From Avena insularis (taxonomy: Eukaryota > Streptophyta > Magnoliopsida > Poales > Poaceae): DNA of 64,000 bases. The translations under genes were made by a program, and so were the position numbers. Positions 11,078 to 23,939 of this stretch are shown in pieces; position 1 is the stretch's first letter, and the number at the start of each line of letters is the position of its first letter. Below the pieces are notes generated by a model. The model saw nothing but the letters and a program-made list of their open reading frames with translations, was not told the DNA's origin and ran no database searches. The stretch lies in NCBI GenBank assembly GCA_023614405.1, contig CM042684.1, positions 469,535,650-469,599,649 of the forward strand, read 5' to 3'.

Positions 11078-11078
11078 G

Positions 11079-11091
11079 TGGTATCCGAGCC
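11079..11091 (+). promoter_or_regulatory. Copia-A primer-binding site
   Basis: tggtatccgagcc, one base after the 5' LTR, matches the initiator tRNA-Met type PBS TGGTATCAGAGC of BARE-like Copia elements with one change. Confidence 0.85.
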
Positions 11092-11287
11092 TGATCTATG
11101 CGTAGGTGCTTTGCACGGGTAGTACACATATGTTTATATGTGGGCGATGATGATCATGTTATTGCTTCTTTCATATATTTTGGATATTGGTGGCATAGTG
11201 GGATGAAGCGGCCTGGACCAACCTTACATGTCATCGCACATGAGACCGGTTCCACGACTGACATGCAACTAGTTTTGCATAAGTGGC

Positions 11288-12775
11288 TGATACGTCCATT
11301 TTGCATCACTATTCTATGTCTTAATTCACTATTATTCATTGATATATTTCGTATTGAGAGGTGATACTTTTGTTATTTCATCTGTTTTTGCATGGTTGAT
11401 GACTTTTGGAGCATGGACCGCTGCAGTCAGGATTCTGATGGAAAAGGTGTTGTTTGGAGGCAAAATTCGCGAAGATCAGAAAATCCGGGAAAATATACGG
11501 AAAATCCTATTTTTTTCAGAAGACTAAGGATGCCAGAAGACGGAGTGGAGATGGGCCACAGGGGGCCCACACTACCCCATGGCGTGGGCAGCCCTAGGCC
11601 GCGCCAGGAGGTGGTGTGGCCACCCTGGCCCACTCCAGCCTCTCCCCTCTATCGTATATCATCCCCCCGAAACCCTAAGATTCAGGGAGGGACCACAGAA
11701 AGATTCCGCTGCCTCTGCGGGGCGGAAAACACCGAGAGAAAGATCTCTCCGGCAGATGATTTCCGAGGAATTCCTTCCCGGAGAGGGGAGATCGTCGCCA
11801 TCAACACCACCATCAAGCTGGACTTCATCGGGATCATCATCATCACCATCAGCACCCTCATCACCATCTCCATATTGCTGTAACAATTGGTTGAATCTTG
11901 CATAGTTCATAGGGGAAACTTTCCCGGTGTTGATTACTCTTTGTAGTTGATGCTATTGAGTGAACCATTGAATTATTGTTTATGTTCAGATTGTTATACA
12001 TCATTATTCTATCTCTGATCATGATCCATATGATGTCTTGTGAGTAGTTCGTTTTGTTCTTGAGGACATGGGAGAAGTCTTGTTGTTAGTAGTGGAGTTG
12101 CGTTGAGAAAGATTCAATAGTTTGATATTTAAGTTGTGGTGTACTTATTCTAGTGGTGTCATGTGAACGTCGACTACATGACACTTCACCTATATGGGCC
12201 TAGGGGAATGCATTGTGTATTTGGCTACTAATCGTAGGGGTTGCGGAGGATGAAACCTGAACCCCCGTTAGGAAACCATTGCACAAGGGACATAAGGGTC
12301 TTAGAGTTTAAAGATGTGGTTAGGTTTCTACCTTAATTACTTTCTTGTACTTATGGATGTTTGCAAGGGGTATAATCACAAGTATGTATTAGTCTTGGAT
12401 GGGACGGTACATTAGCACAGGTTCACCCACACAACACTTAGCAAGCTAAAGAAGATTAATCAACTATATGAAGCGAAAGCACTTGACAGTCTTCCCATGT
12501 GTCCTCGAGAACGTTTGGTCATGTTAAGTAATACAACCGACTTGTCCTTTGCGGCATAAAGGATTGGGCCACTTGTTGCATTTATTCCTACTGTCTTTTA
12601 TTTACTCGTACTTTGTTTACTTGCTTTATCAAAAACCCCTAAAAATCCGTTTGCTAAGTATTTGAAGAGAATTCCTGATCCATACCACTAGCCAGCACCT
12701 TCTGCTCCTCATTGGGTTCGACACTCTTACTTATCGAAAATACTGCGATACACCCCCTATACTTGTGGGTCATCA
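11288..12775 (+). mobile_element. Solo LTR (1488 bp), TGATACGTCC type
   Basis: The element begins tgatacgtccattttgcatc (11288), ends cttgtgggtcatca (12775) and is flanked by a perfect 5-bp duplication gtggc (11283-11287, 12776-12780). No internal domain or second LTR is present, so it is a solo LTR left by LTR-LTR recombination. The family is abundant in Triticeae, but I do not assign a name. The frames at 11392-11910 are chance frames in a CT/GA-rich tract. It sits in the untranslated leader of Copia-A. Confidence 0.85.
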
Positions 12776-15700
12776 GTGGCTGGCGGGTGTCTGTCTCTCC
12801 TACTATAGTCAATATCTGATTTACAACGAGTTGCTAATAACTTAGTTATCATCGTTGTGGTTCCATGTTCGTAGGTAAGACCGGTTCTATATTCGAAAGC
12901 CCTAAGCCACATAAAAATTTGCAATTGATAAATTAGAGGCTTCTAGTTTAGTTCGTTGTTGGGCTAGTGTCATGATATGGTAATGTTGTAAGTTGATGTA
13001 TAGTTGATACTCTTACAACACACCTAACGTGTAAGTTCCATAGACCCTGGCCTTACACACAAAGGAATGATAGAGATCATACCACGATGCATATGATGGT
13101 GATCAAATGCATGGACCATATCATCCCACTTTACACATATGATGTTCGCATCTTATATTGTTAGTTTGGCACTTTTAGTAGCATTATAAGATGATCCCTC
13201 ATTTAAATATCAAGATAAAATGTGTTCTAAGTATGCACCGTTCTATGGATCGTGTTTTGAGACATCACGTGATGATCGGGTGTACTCGACTCTGCGCTTT
13301 CATATAATGGGTGTAAGACAGTTTTACACACGCGAGTACTAAGGTTCTTATTTGGCGAGCCTAGCATGTACAGACATGGCCTCGGAACACGGACCGAAAG
13401 GTTAAGCATGAGTCATATAGTTGATATGATGCCCATATTGATGCTCGCCTTTGAAGCTACACCGACTCACGTGATGATCAGACTTGGTGTAGTGAATTTG
13501 GTTCATGTAATCACCAAAAAGGCACGAGGGATGTCTTTTTGAGTGGGAGTTCATTTCTAATTTGGATTAGTTGAACCAAATTTGTCATAAACTAAATCAA
13601 AGTGAATTTTCATAATTTGTTGCAGTCATTGGCATATGTTTACTACCTTATGCTTAGTTTTAATTGAGATAATAGAACTATAGAATTCTGGATATTTACT
13701 TTACGAACTGGCATCGTATTGTTTTGAATGTCAATTTAAAGTTTAGAAGTCCTATTGCAAACTTTCAGCAAACTCTATTTACTCCATGAAGTTTAATAAG
13801 TAGCATTAAATCAATAGTAAGAATTCCAATGTTAGTATCTAAAGTATCATGTTTGCCTCCATGATTCTTGATATTCAAAAGTTGTTTTAATATCGAGGTT
13901 ATCTAGGAGCTGAAAGAATTGTGTCAGAAACCATCATGTGTGAAAGATATTGTGATATCTGAAACAAAGTTTTTGGTTGCATTACGATAGAGTATAATTT
14001 AGCAAAATACATGTTCTCATATTGTATGAGAATTTGTGAAGGATGGAGATGCTAGGAATCCGAATTTCCCAAAAGGTTTCGGGAACTAAAATTATACTCA
14101 TCATTCTTCCTTATAGGCTATAGTAGCTTGATCATGAAAGTTGTCATGATAAGGATGAATAGAAGATGTAAGTAAAATGTTTACTACACTAAAAGATTAC
14201 TAAAGAATGGATTTTTGAAAGAATGCCAAACATTTGATGATGGTGATCCACTTCAAAGTGCAAGTCCAAAGGTATTAGTATTTGACTATATACGCTTTGT
14301 ACTATGTGTCATGTGAATGACACCACTATTGATGTTGATCGATTCTTTTAAAAGGAAAAGGAATTGCCGAAAGAGAATCTATAAAATATTTGGCAGAAAA
14401 GAAAAGTTGGAGATGTCCAACTTAGGTATATAGAAGATATACATGTTATGGCTATATTCTTTGCTTTTTAAACAATGTGGTTCTTAGGTATTGGATACTG
14501 AATTGGTTGGTGTGAAGTGTCATACAGAACAACACAATTCATGAACTGCAACGGCCTAAGTAACTAGCAAGAGAATAAGTGATGATGTTCATCGAAAACA
14601 AATAGAGTGTTATTGTGTTTTTCGTTGTCGTCAAACCTAGCCTTCAAGATTTGTTTTAATAATTTTTATTTTGTTCCGGTATTACGAGAACAATGGTTGT
14701 TCAAATAATTACCGTATTCCATAAAGGATGGATGAACTTTTACAAGTCTTGTTGGAGAAATCACATCCATAAACATTATTGCTAAAATGTCGTAAGACAA
14801 ATGATTGGAAGATCACTTATGAAGTGACATCGCTGTTTGAATTATATTGGAAAGTAAACATGAAGAAACTCCATGTTGATGGATTTTTGGAGTCTTTTGA
14901 TTTTGATCAATTGACGCTTGTGAAACTTTTCTCGAGATAATTGAAACTCTGTTCATAGGCCAAAGAGGAACAGATGACTAGCTTATTGGAAATTGTGCAT
15001 GCTGATGTGCATAATCCATTATGTGTAGCCATATGCAATGGATCTTTTTGCTTTATATACTTTCTCCAGAAATTTGAGTGAATATATCTATATATTTACT
15101 TAATAAGGAAGAAGTATGAAACATTTGAAAATTGTTCAAAGACTTTCAAGATGAAGTGGAAAATCATTGTAACAAGAAAATAAAGAGTTTATGATTCGAT
15201 CATAAAGGAAGATATTTGAGTTACATGTTTAGCAAAACACCTAAGATTTGAGGAAGTGTTCCATGATTTGTGTTTCCCGATAAACAGTAGGAGTATGGCA
15301 TATTCGAGAGATGAAATCAAACCATGTTTGACATGGTAAGATCAAATGTGTCATTTATAAATCTGCCATTATGTTTTAAGGATTAAAAGCTTTAGAGACT
15401 ACCGCTTTTACAATAAAAAGAGCACCATCGTGATCCGTTGAAATGACACCATATGAGTTATGGTTTGGGATAAAACCCGAATTGTTTTTTCTTAAATTTT
15501 GGTATGCTATGCATAAGTAAAATGTTTACAACCAAAGTCGGATAAGCACGTCTTTGTAGGTTATCCCAAAGAATTTTTTGGGAATTCCTCCATAACACTG
15601 AGGACAAAAGAGTTTGTCTCTTGTAACGTCAAGTTTCTTGAGAAGGAATTCTTTGCGAAAAGTTAAGTGGGAGGACAATAGAACTTTGTTAAGGTTGTTG

Positions 15701-17254
15701 AACCTCAGCTATATGTGATAAGTAGCGCAGTGCCAGAAAGTGTCCCGGTGGCGGCTAAAATGCTCATGGCTCCCGTAATTACAAAGGTTGTGATCTCGGA
15801 GATTAGAGTTCCTATTGAACTGTGTGGGTCGGTAAGAATCAAATAGTAAGATTTGAAACAAAAGTCGTTATTGTTTTGACAATGATGAATCGACTACATG
15901 CAAAGAAGCGATGATGGGCCCTGACTCCCTAAAATGACTAGAAGTCATAAAATCCGTGATAGTTTCCATGCACGAGAAATCATGTTTTGAACTTGAAAGA
16001 CCCTCCGGAAAGGCATGAAGCCTATTGGTCGTATTTGGATCTATAAATAGACATGGATGTTTGACATCTATGAAATAGTCGACATGTCGGAAAGGAGTTT
16101 ACGACAATATTCAAGGAGTTGACTATGACAAGATTTGATCTTTCATAGCGACATTTAGTCTTAACGGATTAATGTAGCAATCACTACATATAATTTGGTA
16201 TATGGTAGTTGAATAAACAAAACAAGGTTCTTCTAAAGAATGGTTACCTAGGACGTGTACATGACACGGTCCAAAGGGTTTTGTTAGATCAAAGGATGCT
16301 AAAAAGGGCATGCAAACTTCAATGGTTGAAGTAAGCATAGCAGAGTTGGAATCTTCACCATGATGAAACTGTTAAAAGAGTTTAAATTCATCGGAGATGA
16401 TGAAGATGCTTGCATTTGCAAGAAATTAAGTGGGAGCACTGAGACATATTTCTAATACATTATGTAGAGGGCATGGTGTTGATTGGAAATGATGTATCTT
16501 TTATTGAGACAAGTTAAGAATTTCATTAAAATAGGATTTCGATGAAATACTTGGGCAAAACCAGAATATTTGGCATCAATGTCTATATGGATAGATTGAG
16601 GCACTAATATGGTTGTGCCAGATGTATATATATGATATATTGAAAGGGTTCAATATGGAAACAACAAGAAAGGTTCTTGCTGCATGGAAAGGATTGTATC
16701 AAGATTCAAGTGTTTCAACACTTGGTGAGTAAAATCACATGAAGATTTTGATCGATTATACCGTGATATGTATATATCCAGATATGTCCTATGCTCTAAA
16801 TGTTATGAGAACATACCAGAATGATTCATAAGATGATCATTGGACGATAGTAAAGATATTCTTATGAGCTTTGGAAGAACTAAGAATATATCATGTATAA
16901 GTGACAAATAGTTAAAGGTAGTTCATTGTAAAGTATTACATTCATACTAGTTTCGTCACAAGATACAAATTAAAATTTATCTCAATTTAGACTATGGGTG
17001 GCACAATGTAATGGAAAGGATGTTCCATGATGGATTTGGATGAGTTCCAAAGTTAAGACATTGTGACGGATACTACAACAAAAGGCTAAGTATATGACTG
17101 CTATAGTAGTAGCAAAGGAGGGCATTTGTGTTAAGTAGTTTGTTATCAAACTAGGTGTGGTTTAAAGTGGGCTAATACTATGAAGATATATTGTATGACA
17201 ATAATATCAACATATTTTAACCCGAATGAACTAAAGGTCTCACCAAAGGACCAA
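12776..17254 (+). pseudogene. Copia-A internal region, highly decayed gag-pol relic
   Basis: After a leader (to about 13627) that is well conserved with 51900-52665, the sequence is recognisably collinear with the Copia-2 polyprotein but riddled with indels. For example 14878-14920 (gttgatggatttttggagtc) matches the GAG-pre-integrase region, 15130-15180 (aagtggaaaatcattgtaac) matches the integrase core, and about 16640-16690 (gggttcaatatggaaac) matches the RT/RNase H linker. No frame longer than about 70 codons survives. The decay is much greater than the divergence between the two LTRs, so the element was probably already non-coding when it transposed. A minus-strand Copia composite interrupts it at 17260. 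Confidence 0.8.
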
Positions 17255-17259
17255 ATTTA
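17255..17259. repeat. Target-site duplication of inner Copia composite, left
   Basis: attta at 17255-17259 recurs at 26485-26489. The copies bracket everything from 17260 to 26484, showing that the whole composite arose from a single original insertion in the minus orientation. Confidence 0.88.
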
Positions 17260-18902
17260 TGTTGGTTCCGCAGCATAGAAAACAAAATTTTTCCTACGGT
17301 GTGAACTACACACCAAGATCTATATACTAGGTACAAAGCAACGGGTAGACATACATCCAACGAGAACTTACCCTCGTAGACAACGAGCTTTGTTAACGAG
17401 TAGGAACTCGTGGTTGATGTAGTCGTACACTTGCCGATCTCAAGATCATGAGGAAGTCCGAGCGCCGCAACTCAGCACTTTCGCACACACGTTCAAGCCA
17501 CGAACAACCTCCACCTCCTCGCTCCAGCGATCCAAGTGAAGCAAGAACTCCTTCTAGACAAAATGCCACCGGGAACATGTATCTCGCTAATCCGAGACCA
17601 TGGGAGAATAATTCTAGAGGGGGAGAGAGATCCTTCACAAGGAGGTGTGAGGATGAAGGAGGGAATGGGTGGCCTTTTATAGGAGGAGGGGGGGTGCCCC
17701 CTCTCTCCATGGCCGGCGCATGGGGGGTGACCCCTCACCTCCCCATTCATGTGGTGGTAACCCCTCCACATTAAAATGCCTCTTCACATTCCCTTTTAAA
17801 GTCTCCACTTTAAATGCATTAAATTTCTCCAAATTTAATGCTCTCTCATTAATAAAACTCTTTTATTAAATTTATTCAGAATTTTGTTAATTACTTTAAT
17901 TAACAAACATTCTATATAGCCCCTTGCAATATTTCAATATCACATGTAGAACCACCTTCTGCAATTTCACCCGAAACAATTTCCGGTTTCTATTGAAACA
18001 ATTCCTGCGCTTTGCAATTCTTTCGTCTGAAACATATGTGATCCAAAATGGTGTCCGGTAACTCTTAAGTGTGCCACCCTACGGTTCGCGAATAATGCAG
18101 ACATGATCGAGACCCTTCTTCGATCAATAATCAGCAGCGAGACCTAGAGATCTGTACTGACTCCTACACATTCAACGATGACTCATGTGATCGTGAGAAC
18201 CTTTAACGCTTGTAACTAAATCCCTTTGTCTCTCGATATATTACATGTCCGATATTCGATCATCGGTATCTCCATACCTAGTTTGATCTCGTTACCGACA
18301 TGCACTCTTTTCTTGTTCTCGTGATATAACATTCTAGTGATCACATCACTTGCTTGCAAGCTATCCTAATGTGATATCACCGAGAGGGCCCAGAGTATAT
18401 CTATCCGTCATCTGGATTGACAAATTCCACTCTTGATCCATGAGCCTCAACATAACACCTTCAGACATCGAACCCATCTTTATAATCACCCTGTTACGGT
18501 GTGACGTTTGATGTTATCAAGATACTCTTCCGGTGTTAGCAATTAACATGATCTCATGGTCTAAGGATAAAGATTACTTTGTATGATGTTATAGCAATAT
18601 AAACATAATGACTTGATCGTAATGCTATACTTTGGATGAAGGTTCATCACATCATTCCACCAATGGTGTGACCTTGTTATTAACAACATCCAATATCCAT
18701 GATCAGGAAACCTTGATCATCCTGTTAATCAACAAGCTAGTCTATAAGAGAGGCATGACTAGGAACCCTTTTTGTTTATTAAACACACATGTATTGATGT
18801 TTCCAAATAAATATATTTCTAGCATGTAAAATAAACATCTATCATGTATAAGGAATATATAATAACAACTTTATTATTGCCTCTCAGGGCATATTTCCTT
18901 CA
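17260..18902 (-). mobile_element. Inner Copia composite: 3' LTR (1643 bp, type 2)
   Basis: On the minus strand it runs from TGAAGGAAATATGCCCTGAG (18902) to GCTGCGGAACCAACA (17260). It belongs to the same LTR subtype (type 2: TGAAGGAAATATGCCCT, end CCAACA) as Copia-2 at 50055. The frames at 17393-17774 are chance frames in the LTR. Confidence 0.88.
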
Positions 18903-18918
18903 GTCTCCCACTTGCACT
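18903..18918 (-). promoter_or_regulatory. Polypurine tract of inner Copia composite
   Basis: On the minus strand AGTGCAAGTGGGAGAC abuts the 3' LTR. The same motif precedes the Copia-A 3' LTR at 26671-26685. The family uses it to prime plus-strand DNA synthesis. Confidence 0.8.
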
Positions 18919-18935
18919 AGAGACAATAATCTAGT

Positions 18936-21900
18936 TCACATAGTGATAAATCTAACACCCATGGAGTTCTGGTGTTGATCATGTTTTGCCCTAGGGAGAA
19001 CTTTAGTCAACGGATCTGCTACATTCAGGTCCGTGTGTACTTTACAAATCTTTATATCTCCATCCTTGACATGCTCGCGGATGGAGTGAAACCGGCGCTT
19101 AATATGTTTGGAATTCTTGTGAGACCTTGGTTCCTTTGCGTTGGCTATGGCTCCATTGTTGTCACAATAGATCACCATCGGGTCCAACGCACTGGGAACC
19201 ACACCCAGTTCTGTAATGAACTCTTTCATCCAAACTGCCTCCTGCGCCGCTTTTGAAGCAGCAAGATATTCCGCCTCCGTTGTTGATCCAGCCACCACAG
19301 GTTGTTTGGAACTCCTCCAACTAACTGCTGCTCCGTTCAAGAGAAATACGTATCCGGATTGAGACTTAGAGTCATCCGGATCGGTGTCAAAGCTAGCATC
19401 GACATAACACTTAGCGACTAGCTCTTCTTCACCTCCGTATATGAGAAACATATCCTTAGTTCTTCTCAAGTACTTGAGGATGTCCTTTACCGCTATCCAG
19501 TGTTCCGAACCTGTATCAGATTGGTACCTACTAGTCAAACTAATAGCATGTGCCACATCCGGTCTTGTACATAGCATGGCATACATAATAGAGCCTATGG
19601 CCGAGGCATAGGGGATCTTATCCATCATCTCTCTTTCTTACGCCATAGCGGACTTTGAGTCTTACTCAATGTCTTGCCTTGCAACATAGGTAAGAACCCC
19701 TTCTTACTTTCGTCCATATTAAACTTCTTTAATATCTTATCAAGGTATGTACTCTGCGATATCCCAATTAGGCGCCTTGATCTATCTCTATAGATTTTAA
19801 TGCCTAATATATATGACGCTTCACCAAGGTCTTTCATCAAAAATTTGCTGTTTAGATAACTTTTAACACTGTTTAAAAGATCTATATCATTTCCAATCAA
19901 TAATATGTCATCCACATATAATATCAGAAATGCCACATTGCTCCCACTCACTTTCTTGTAAATACAAGCCTCTCCATAAGTTTGGACAAATCCAAACTCT
20001 TTGATCACCTCATCAAAGTGGAGATTCCAACTGTGATGCTTGCTTCACCATAGATGGATCGCTGAAGTTTGCACACCTTATTAGCATCCTTAGGATCGAC
20101 AAAACCCTTAGGTTGTATCATATACAACTCTTCTTCAATCTTACCATTGAGGAACGCAGTTTTGACATCCATCTGCCATATTTCATAATCGAAATATGCA
20201 GCAATTGCTAACATAATCCTAACCGATTTAAGCATCGCTACGGGAGAGAATGTCTCATCGTAGTCAACTCCTTGAATTTGTCAAAACCCCTTTGCGACAA
20301 GTCGAGCCTTATAGATGGTCACGTTACCATCAACATTAGTTTTCCTTTTGAAAATCCATTTATTCTCAACGGCCTTTCGGTCGTGAGGTAAGTCCACCAA
20401 GTTCCAAACTTGGTTCTCGTACATGGATTCCATCTCGGATTTCATGGCTTCTAGCCATTTGTTGGAATCCGGGCTCATCGTCGCTTCTTCATACATCGCA
20501 GGGTCATCCATTTCATCAACCATGAAATTCACAACAGGATTGTTGTACAGTTCAGGAGCTGCACGTGTCCTGCTTGACCTGCGAGGTTCGGTAGTGTCCT
20601 CTTTCGGAGTTTCATGATCATTATCATTAGCTCTCTCTTCATCAGGTGAAGTCAACTCCGAAACAACTTCCAAAGGTTGCGCCACTCGCCATTCCATGAA
20701 GAGAAGGTTCAATAACCTCTTCGAGTTCTACCTTCCGACTACTCACACCTTTCGCGAGAAACTCCTTCTCAAGAAAGGATCCATTCTTGGCAACAAAAAC
20801 CTTGCCCTCGGATCTGTGATAGAAGGTATACCCAATTGTTTCCTTAGGGTATCCTATGAAGACGCATTTTTTTGCTTTGGGTTCGAGTTTATCCAGTTGA
20901 AGTTTCTTCACATAAACATCGCATCCACAAACCTTAAGAAATGACAGCTTAGGTTTGTTTCCAAACCATAATTCATACGGTGTCGTTTCAACGGATTTAG
21001 ATGGTGCCCGATTTAAAGTGAATGCAGCTGTTTCCAGTGCATAACCCCAAAATGACAGAGGTAAGTCGGAGACATCATAGATCGAACCATATCCAATAAG
21101 GTATGATTACGACGTTCACACACCATTATGTTGTGGTGTTCAAAGCGTGAGTTGTGAAACTATTCCACACTCTTTCATGTGTGCTAAACTCAGAACTTAG
21201 ATACTCTCCTCCATGGTCGCATCAGAAACTTTATCTTTCTATTACGATGATTTTCCACTTCATTCTGAAATTCCTTGAACTTTTCAAAAGTTTCAGACTT
21301 GTGTTTCATCAAATAGATATACCCGTATCTACTCAAATCATCCGTGAAAGTAACAAAATAACGATATCCACCTCGCGCCGGCACACTCATTGGTCCACAC
21401 ATCAGTATGTATGATCTCCAACAGATTTGTCGCCCGTTCCATTGAACCGGAAAACGGCGTTCTAGTCATGTTGCCCATAAGGCATGGCTCACATGTATCA
21501 AATGATTCAAAATCAAGTGATTCCAAAAGTCCATCAGAATGGAGTTTCTTCATGCGTTTAACGCCAATATGACCTAGATGGCAGTGCCACATATATGTAG
21601 ACATATCATCATCAAGTTTAATCTTTTTAGCATTAACATTATGAATGTGTGTAATATTACTATCAAGATCCAATAGAAATAAACCATTCAACATAGGTGC
21701 ATGACCATAAAAGATATCATTCTTATAAATCGAACAACCATTGTTCTCAGATTTAAAGGAATGACCACTTTGCATCAAACACGATCCAGATACAATGTTC
21801 ATGCTCATTGCATGCACCAAATAACAATTATTTAGGTTTATAACTAATCCCGATGGCAAATGGAGAGGTAGCGTCCTGAAGGCGATCACATCAACTCTTG

Positions 21901-22888
21901 ATCCATTGCCGACCCGCATCCTGACCTCATCCCTTGCTAGTTGTCGCTTATTCCGTAGCCCCTGAACCGAGTTACATATATTAGCAACCGATCCGGTATC
22001 AAATACCCAGTGGTATCATGAGTACTAGTAAAGTACACATCAATAACATGTATATCACATATACCTTTGTTTGCCTTGCTGGACTTTTTGTCCGCCAAAT
22101 ACTTGGGGCGATTATGCGCCCAATGGCGACCCCTTGCAATAGTAGCACTCGGGGTCAGACTTAGGGCCATCCCGGGGTTTCTTTTCAGGCGTGGCAACAG
22201 ACTTGCCACCCTTCTTTCCCTTGTGCTTGCCTTTCTTGTCCTTCTTGAAACCGGTGGTCCTATTGATCACCAACACTTGATGTTCTTTCCTAATCTCCAC
22301 TTCTGTAGTCTTAAGCATTGTGTAAGCTGGAAGAGACTTCTTCATGCCCTGCATATTATAGTTCATCACGAAGCTCTTGTAGCTAGGTGGCAGAGATTGG
22401 AGAACACGATGTATGCCTAAGTCAATGGGAATAGTTATTCCCAAGGACACAAGCTTATCGGTGTACCCAGACATTTTGAGTATGTGCTCACTAACGGAGT
22501 TGTTTTCCTCCATCATGCAGCTAAAGAACTTTTCTGTAGCATTATAAATCTCTATGGCAAAATGGGTATCGAAAATCATTTTCAATTCTCCCATGGTATC
22601 AAAGGCATTGCCATTTTCGAAATGCTTTCGAAGTTCTGGCTCTAGCCCATACAGTATGCCGCAATGAACTAAGTTGTGGTCCTCCTGACGAGTCACATAG
22701 ACATTCTTTTCCTCGTCAGGGGCATCAGGAGCTGGTGGGGGGCCTAGTAGCGCATCTAGCACATATTGCTTTTGTGCAGCAGTGAGGAGAATCCTCAAAT
22801 TCATAGCCCAGTTGGTGAAGTTGCTACCATTTGCAGCAAGTTTCTCTTTCTCCATGAACACATTGAAATTAAAAGCAGGTGGTGCCAT
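18936..22888 (-). pseudogene. Inner Copia composite gag-pol, broken
   Basis: Minus-strand frames from 22888 down give gag (MAPPAFNFNVFMEKEKLAAN..., UBN2-type, 22888-22112, with CYYC of the zinc knuckle), protease remnant, GAG-pre-integrase and integrase (21919-21190: TYMWHCHLGHIGVKRMKKLH, CEPCLMGNM, IHTDVW), RT (20712-19625: WIFKRKTNVDGNVTIYKARL, QMDVKTAFLNGKIEEELYMI, LYVDDILLIGND with the YVDD site) and RNase H (19628-18936: KCYVDASFDTDPDD, STTEAEYLAASKAA, ending ADPLTKVLPRAKHDQHQ). Several frameshifts and deletions occur, near 22110, 21160-21190, 20690, 20280 and 19640. The order gag-PR-IN-RT-RH is that of Ty1/Copia. The left part may derive from one element and the right part from another. 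Confidence 0.9.
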
Positions 22889-23926
22889 CTACAACAGAAT
22901 TTGTAAAGTTTATTTAGACTAAGTTTATGATAGATTGAGTTCAACTAATCCAAATTACTAATGAACTCCCACTCAAAAAGACACCCCTCGTGTCCTTTTG
23001 GTGATTACATGAACCAAATCCACTATACCAAGTCCGATCATCACGTGAGTTGATATAGCTTCAAAGGCGAGCATCTATATGGGCATCATATCAACCATAT
23101 GGCTCATGCTTAACCTTTCGTGTTCCGAGGCCATGTCTACATGCTAGGCTCGCCAAGTAAGAACCTTAGTATTCAAGGTGTAAAACTGTCTTACACCCGT
23201 TCCTATGAAAGCGTAGATTCGAGTACACCCGATCATCACGTGATGTCTCGAAACACGATCCATAGAACGGTGCATACTCAAGGAAGAACACATTTTTATC
23301 TTGATATCTAAAAGAGGGATCATCTTATAATGCTATCAAACACGCCAAACTAGCAGTATAAGATGCTAACATCTAATGTGTAAAGTGAGATGATATGGTC
23401 CATGCATTTGATCTCTATCACTTGCATCGTGGTATGATCTCTATCATTCCTTTGTGTGTAAGGCCAAGGTCTATGGAACTTACACGTTGAGTGTGTTGTA
23501 AGAGTATCCACCATACATCTACTTACAACAATACCATATCAACACACTAGCCCAACAACGATCTAAACTAGACGCCTCTAATTTATCAATTGCAAGTTTT
23601 ACGTGGCTTAGGGCTTTCAGAGATAGAACCGTTCTTACCTACGAACATGAACCACAACAAGGATAACTAAGTTATTAGCAACTCGTTGTAAATCAGATAT
23701 TGACTATAGTAGGAGAGATGACACCGCCAGCCACTTATGCAAAACAAGTTGCATGTCAGTCGTGGAACCGGTCTCATGTACGATGACATGTAAGGTTGGT
23801 CCGGGCCGCTTCATCCCACTATGCCACCAATATCCAAAATACATGAAAGAAGCAATAACATGATCATCATCGCCCACATATCAACATATGTGTACTACCC
23901 GTGCTAAGCACCTACGCATAGATCAG

Positions 23927-23938
23927 GCTCTGATACCA
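23927..23938 (-). promoter_or_regulatory. Primer-binding site of inner Copia composite
   Basis: On the minus strand TGGTATCAGAGC, the exact complement of the initiator tRNA-Met 3' end used by BARE-like elements, lies one base from the 5' LTR (23940-25652). Confidence 0.9.
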
Positions 23939-23939
23939 C

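Noticed and set aside
11392..11910. Overlapping frames with acidic and Ser/Pro runs
   Set aside because: They lie wholly inside a solo LTR with a clean target-site duplication; the runs come from a simple cat/atc-rich tract.
17393..17774. Frames on both strands beginning with PPPPIKGHP-like peptides
   Set aside because: The same peptides recur in every Copia LTR of the window (10524, 24073, 27615, 29269, 51192) and derive from the leader after the TATA box.
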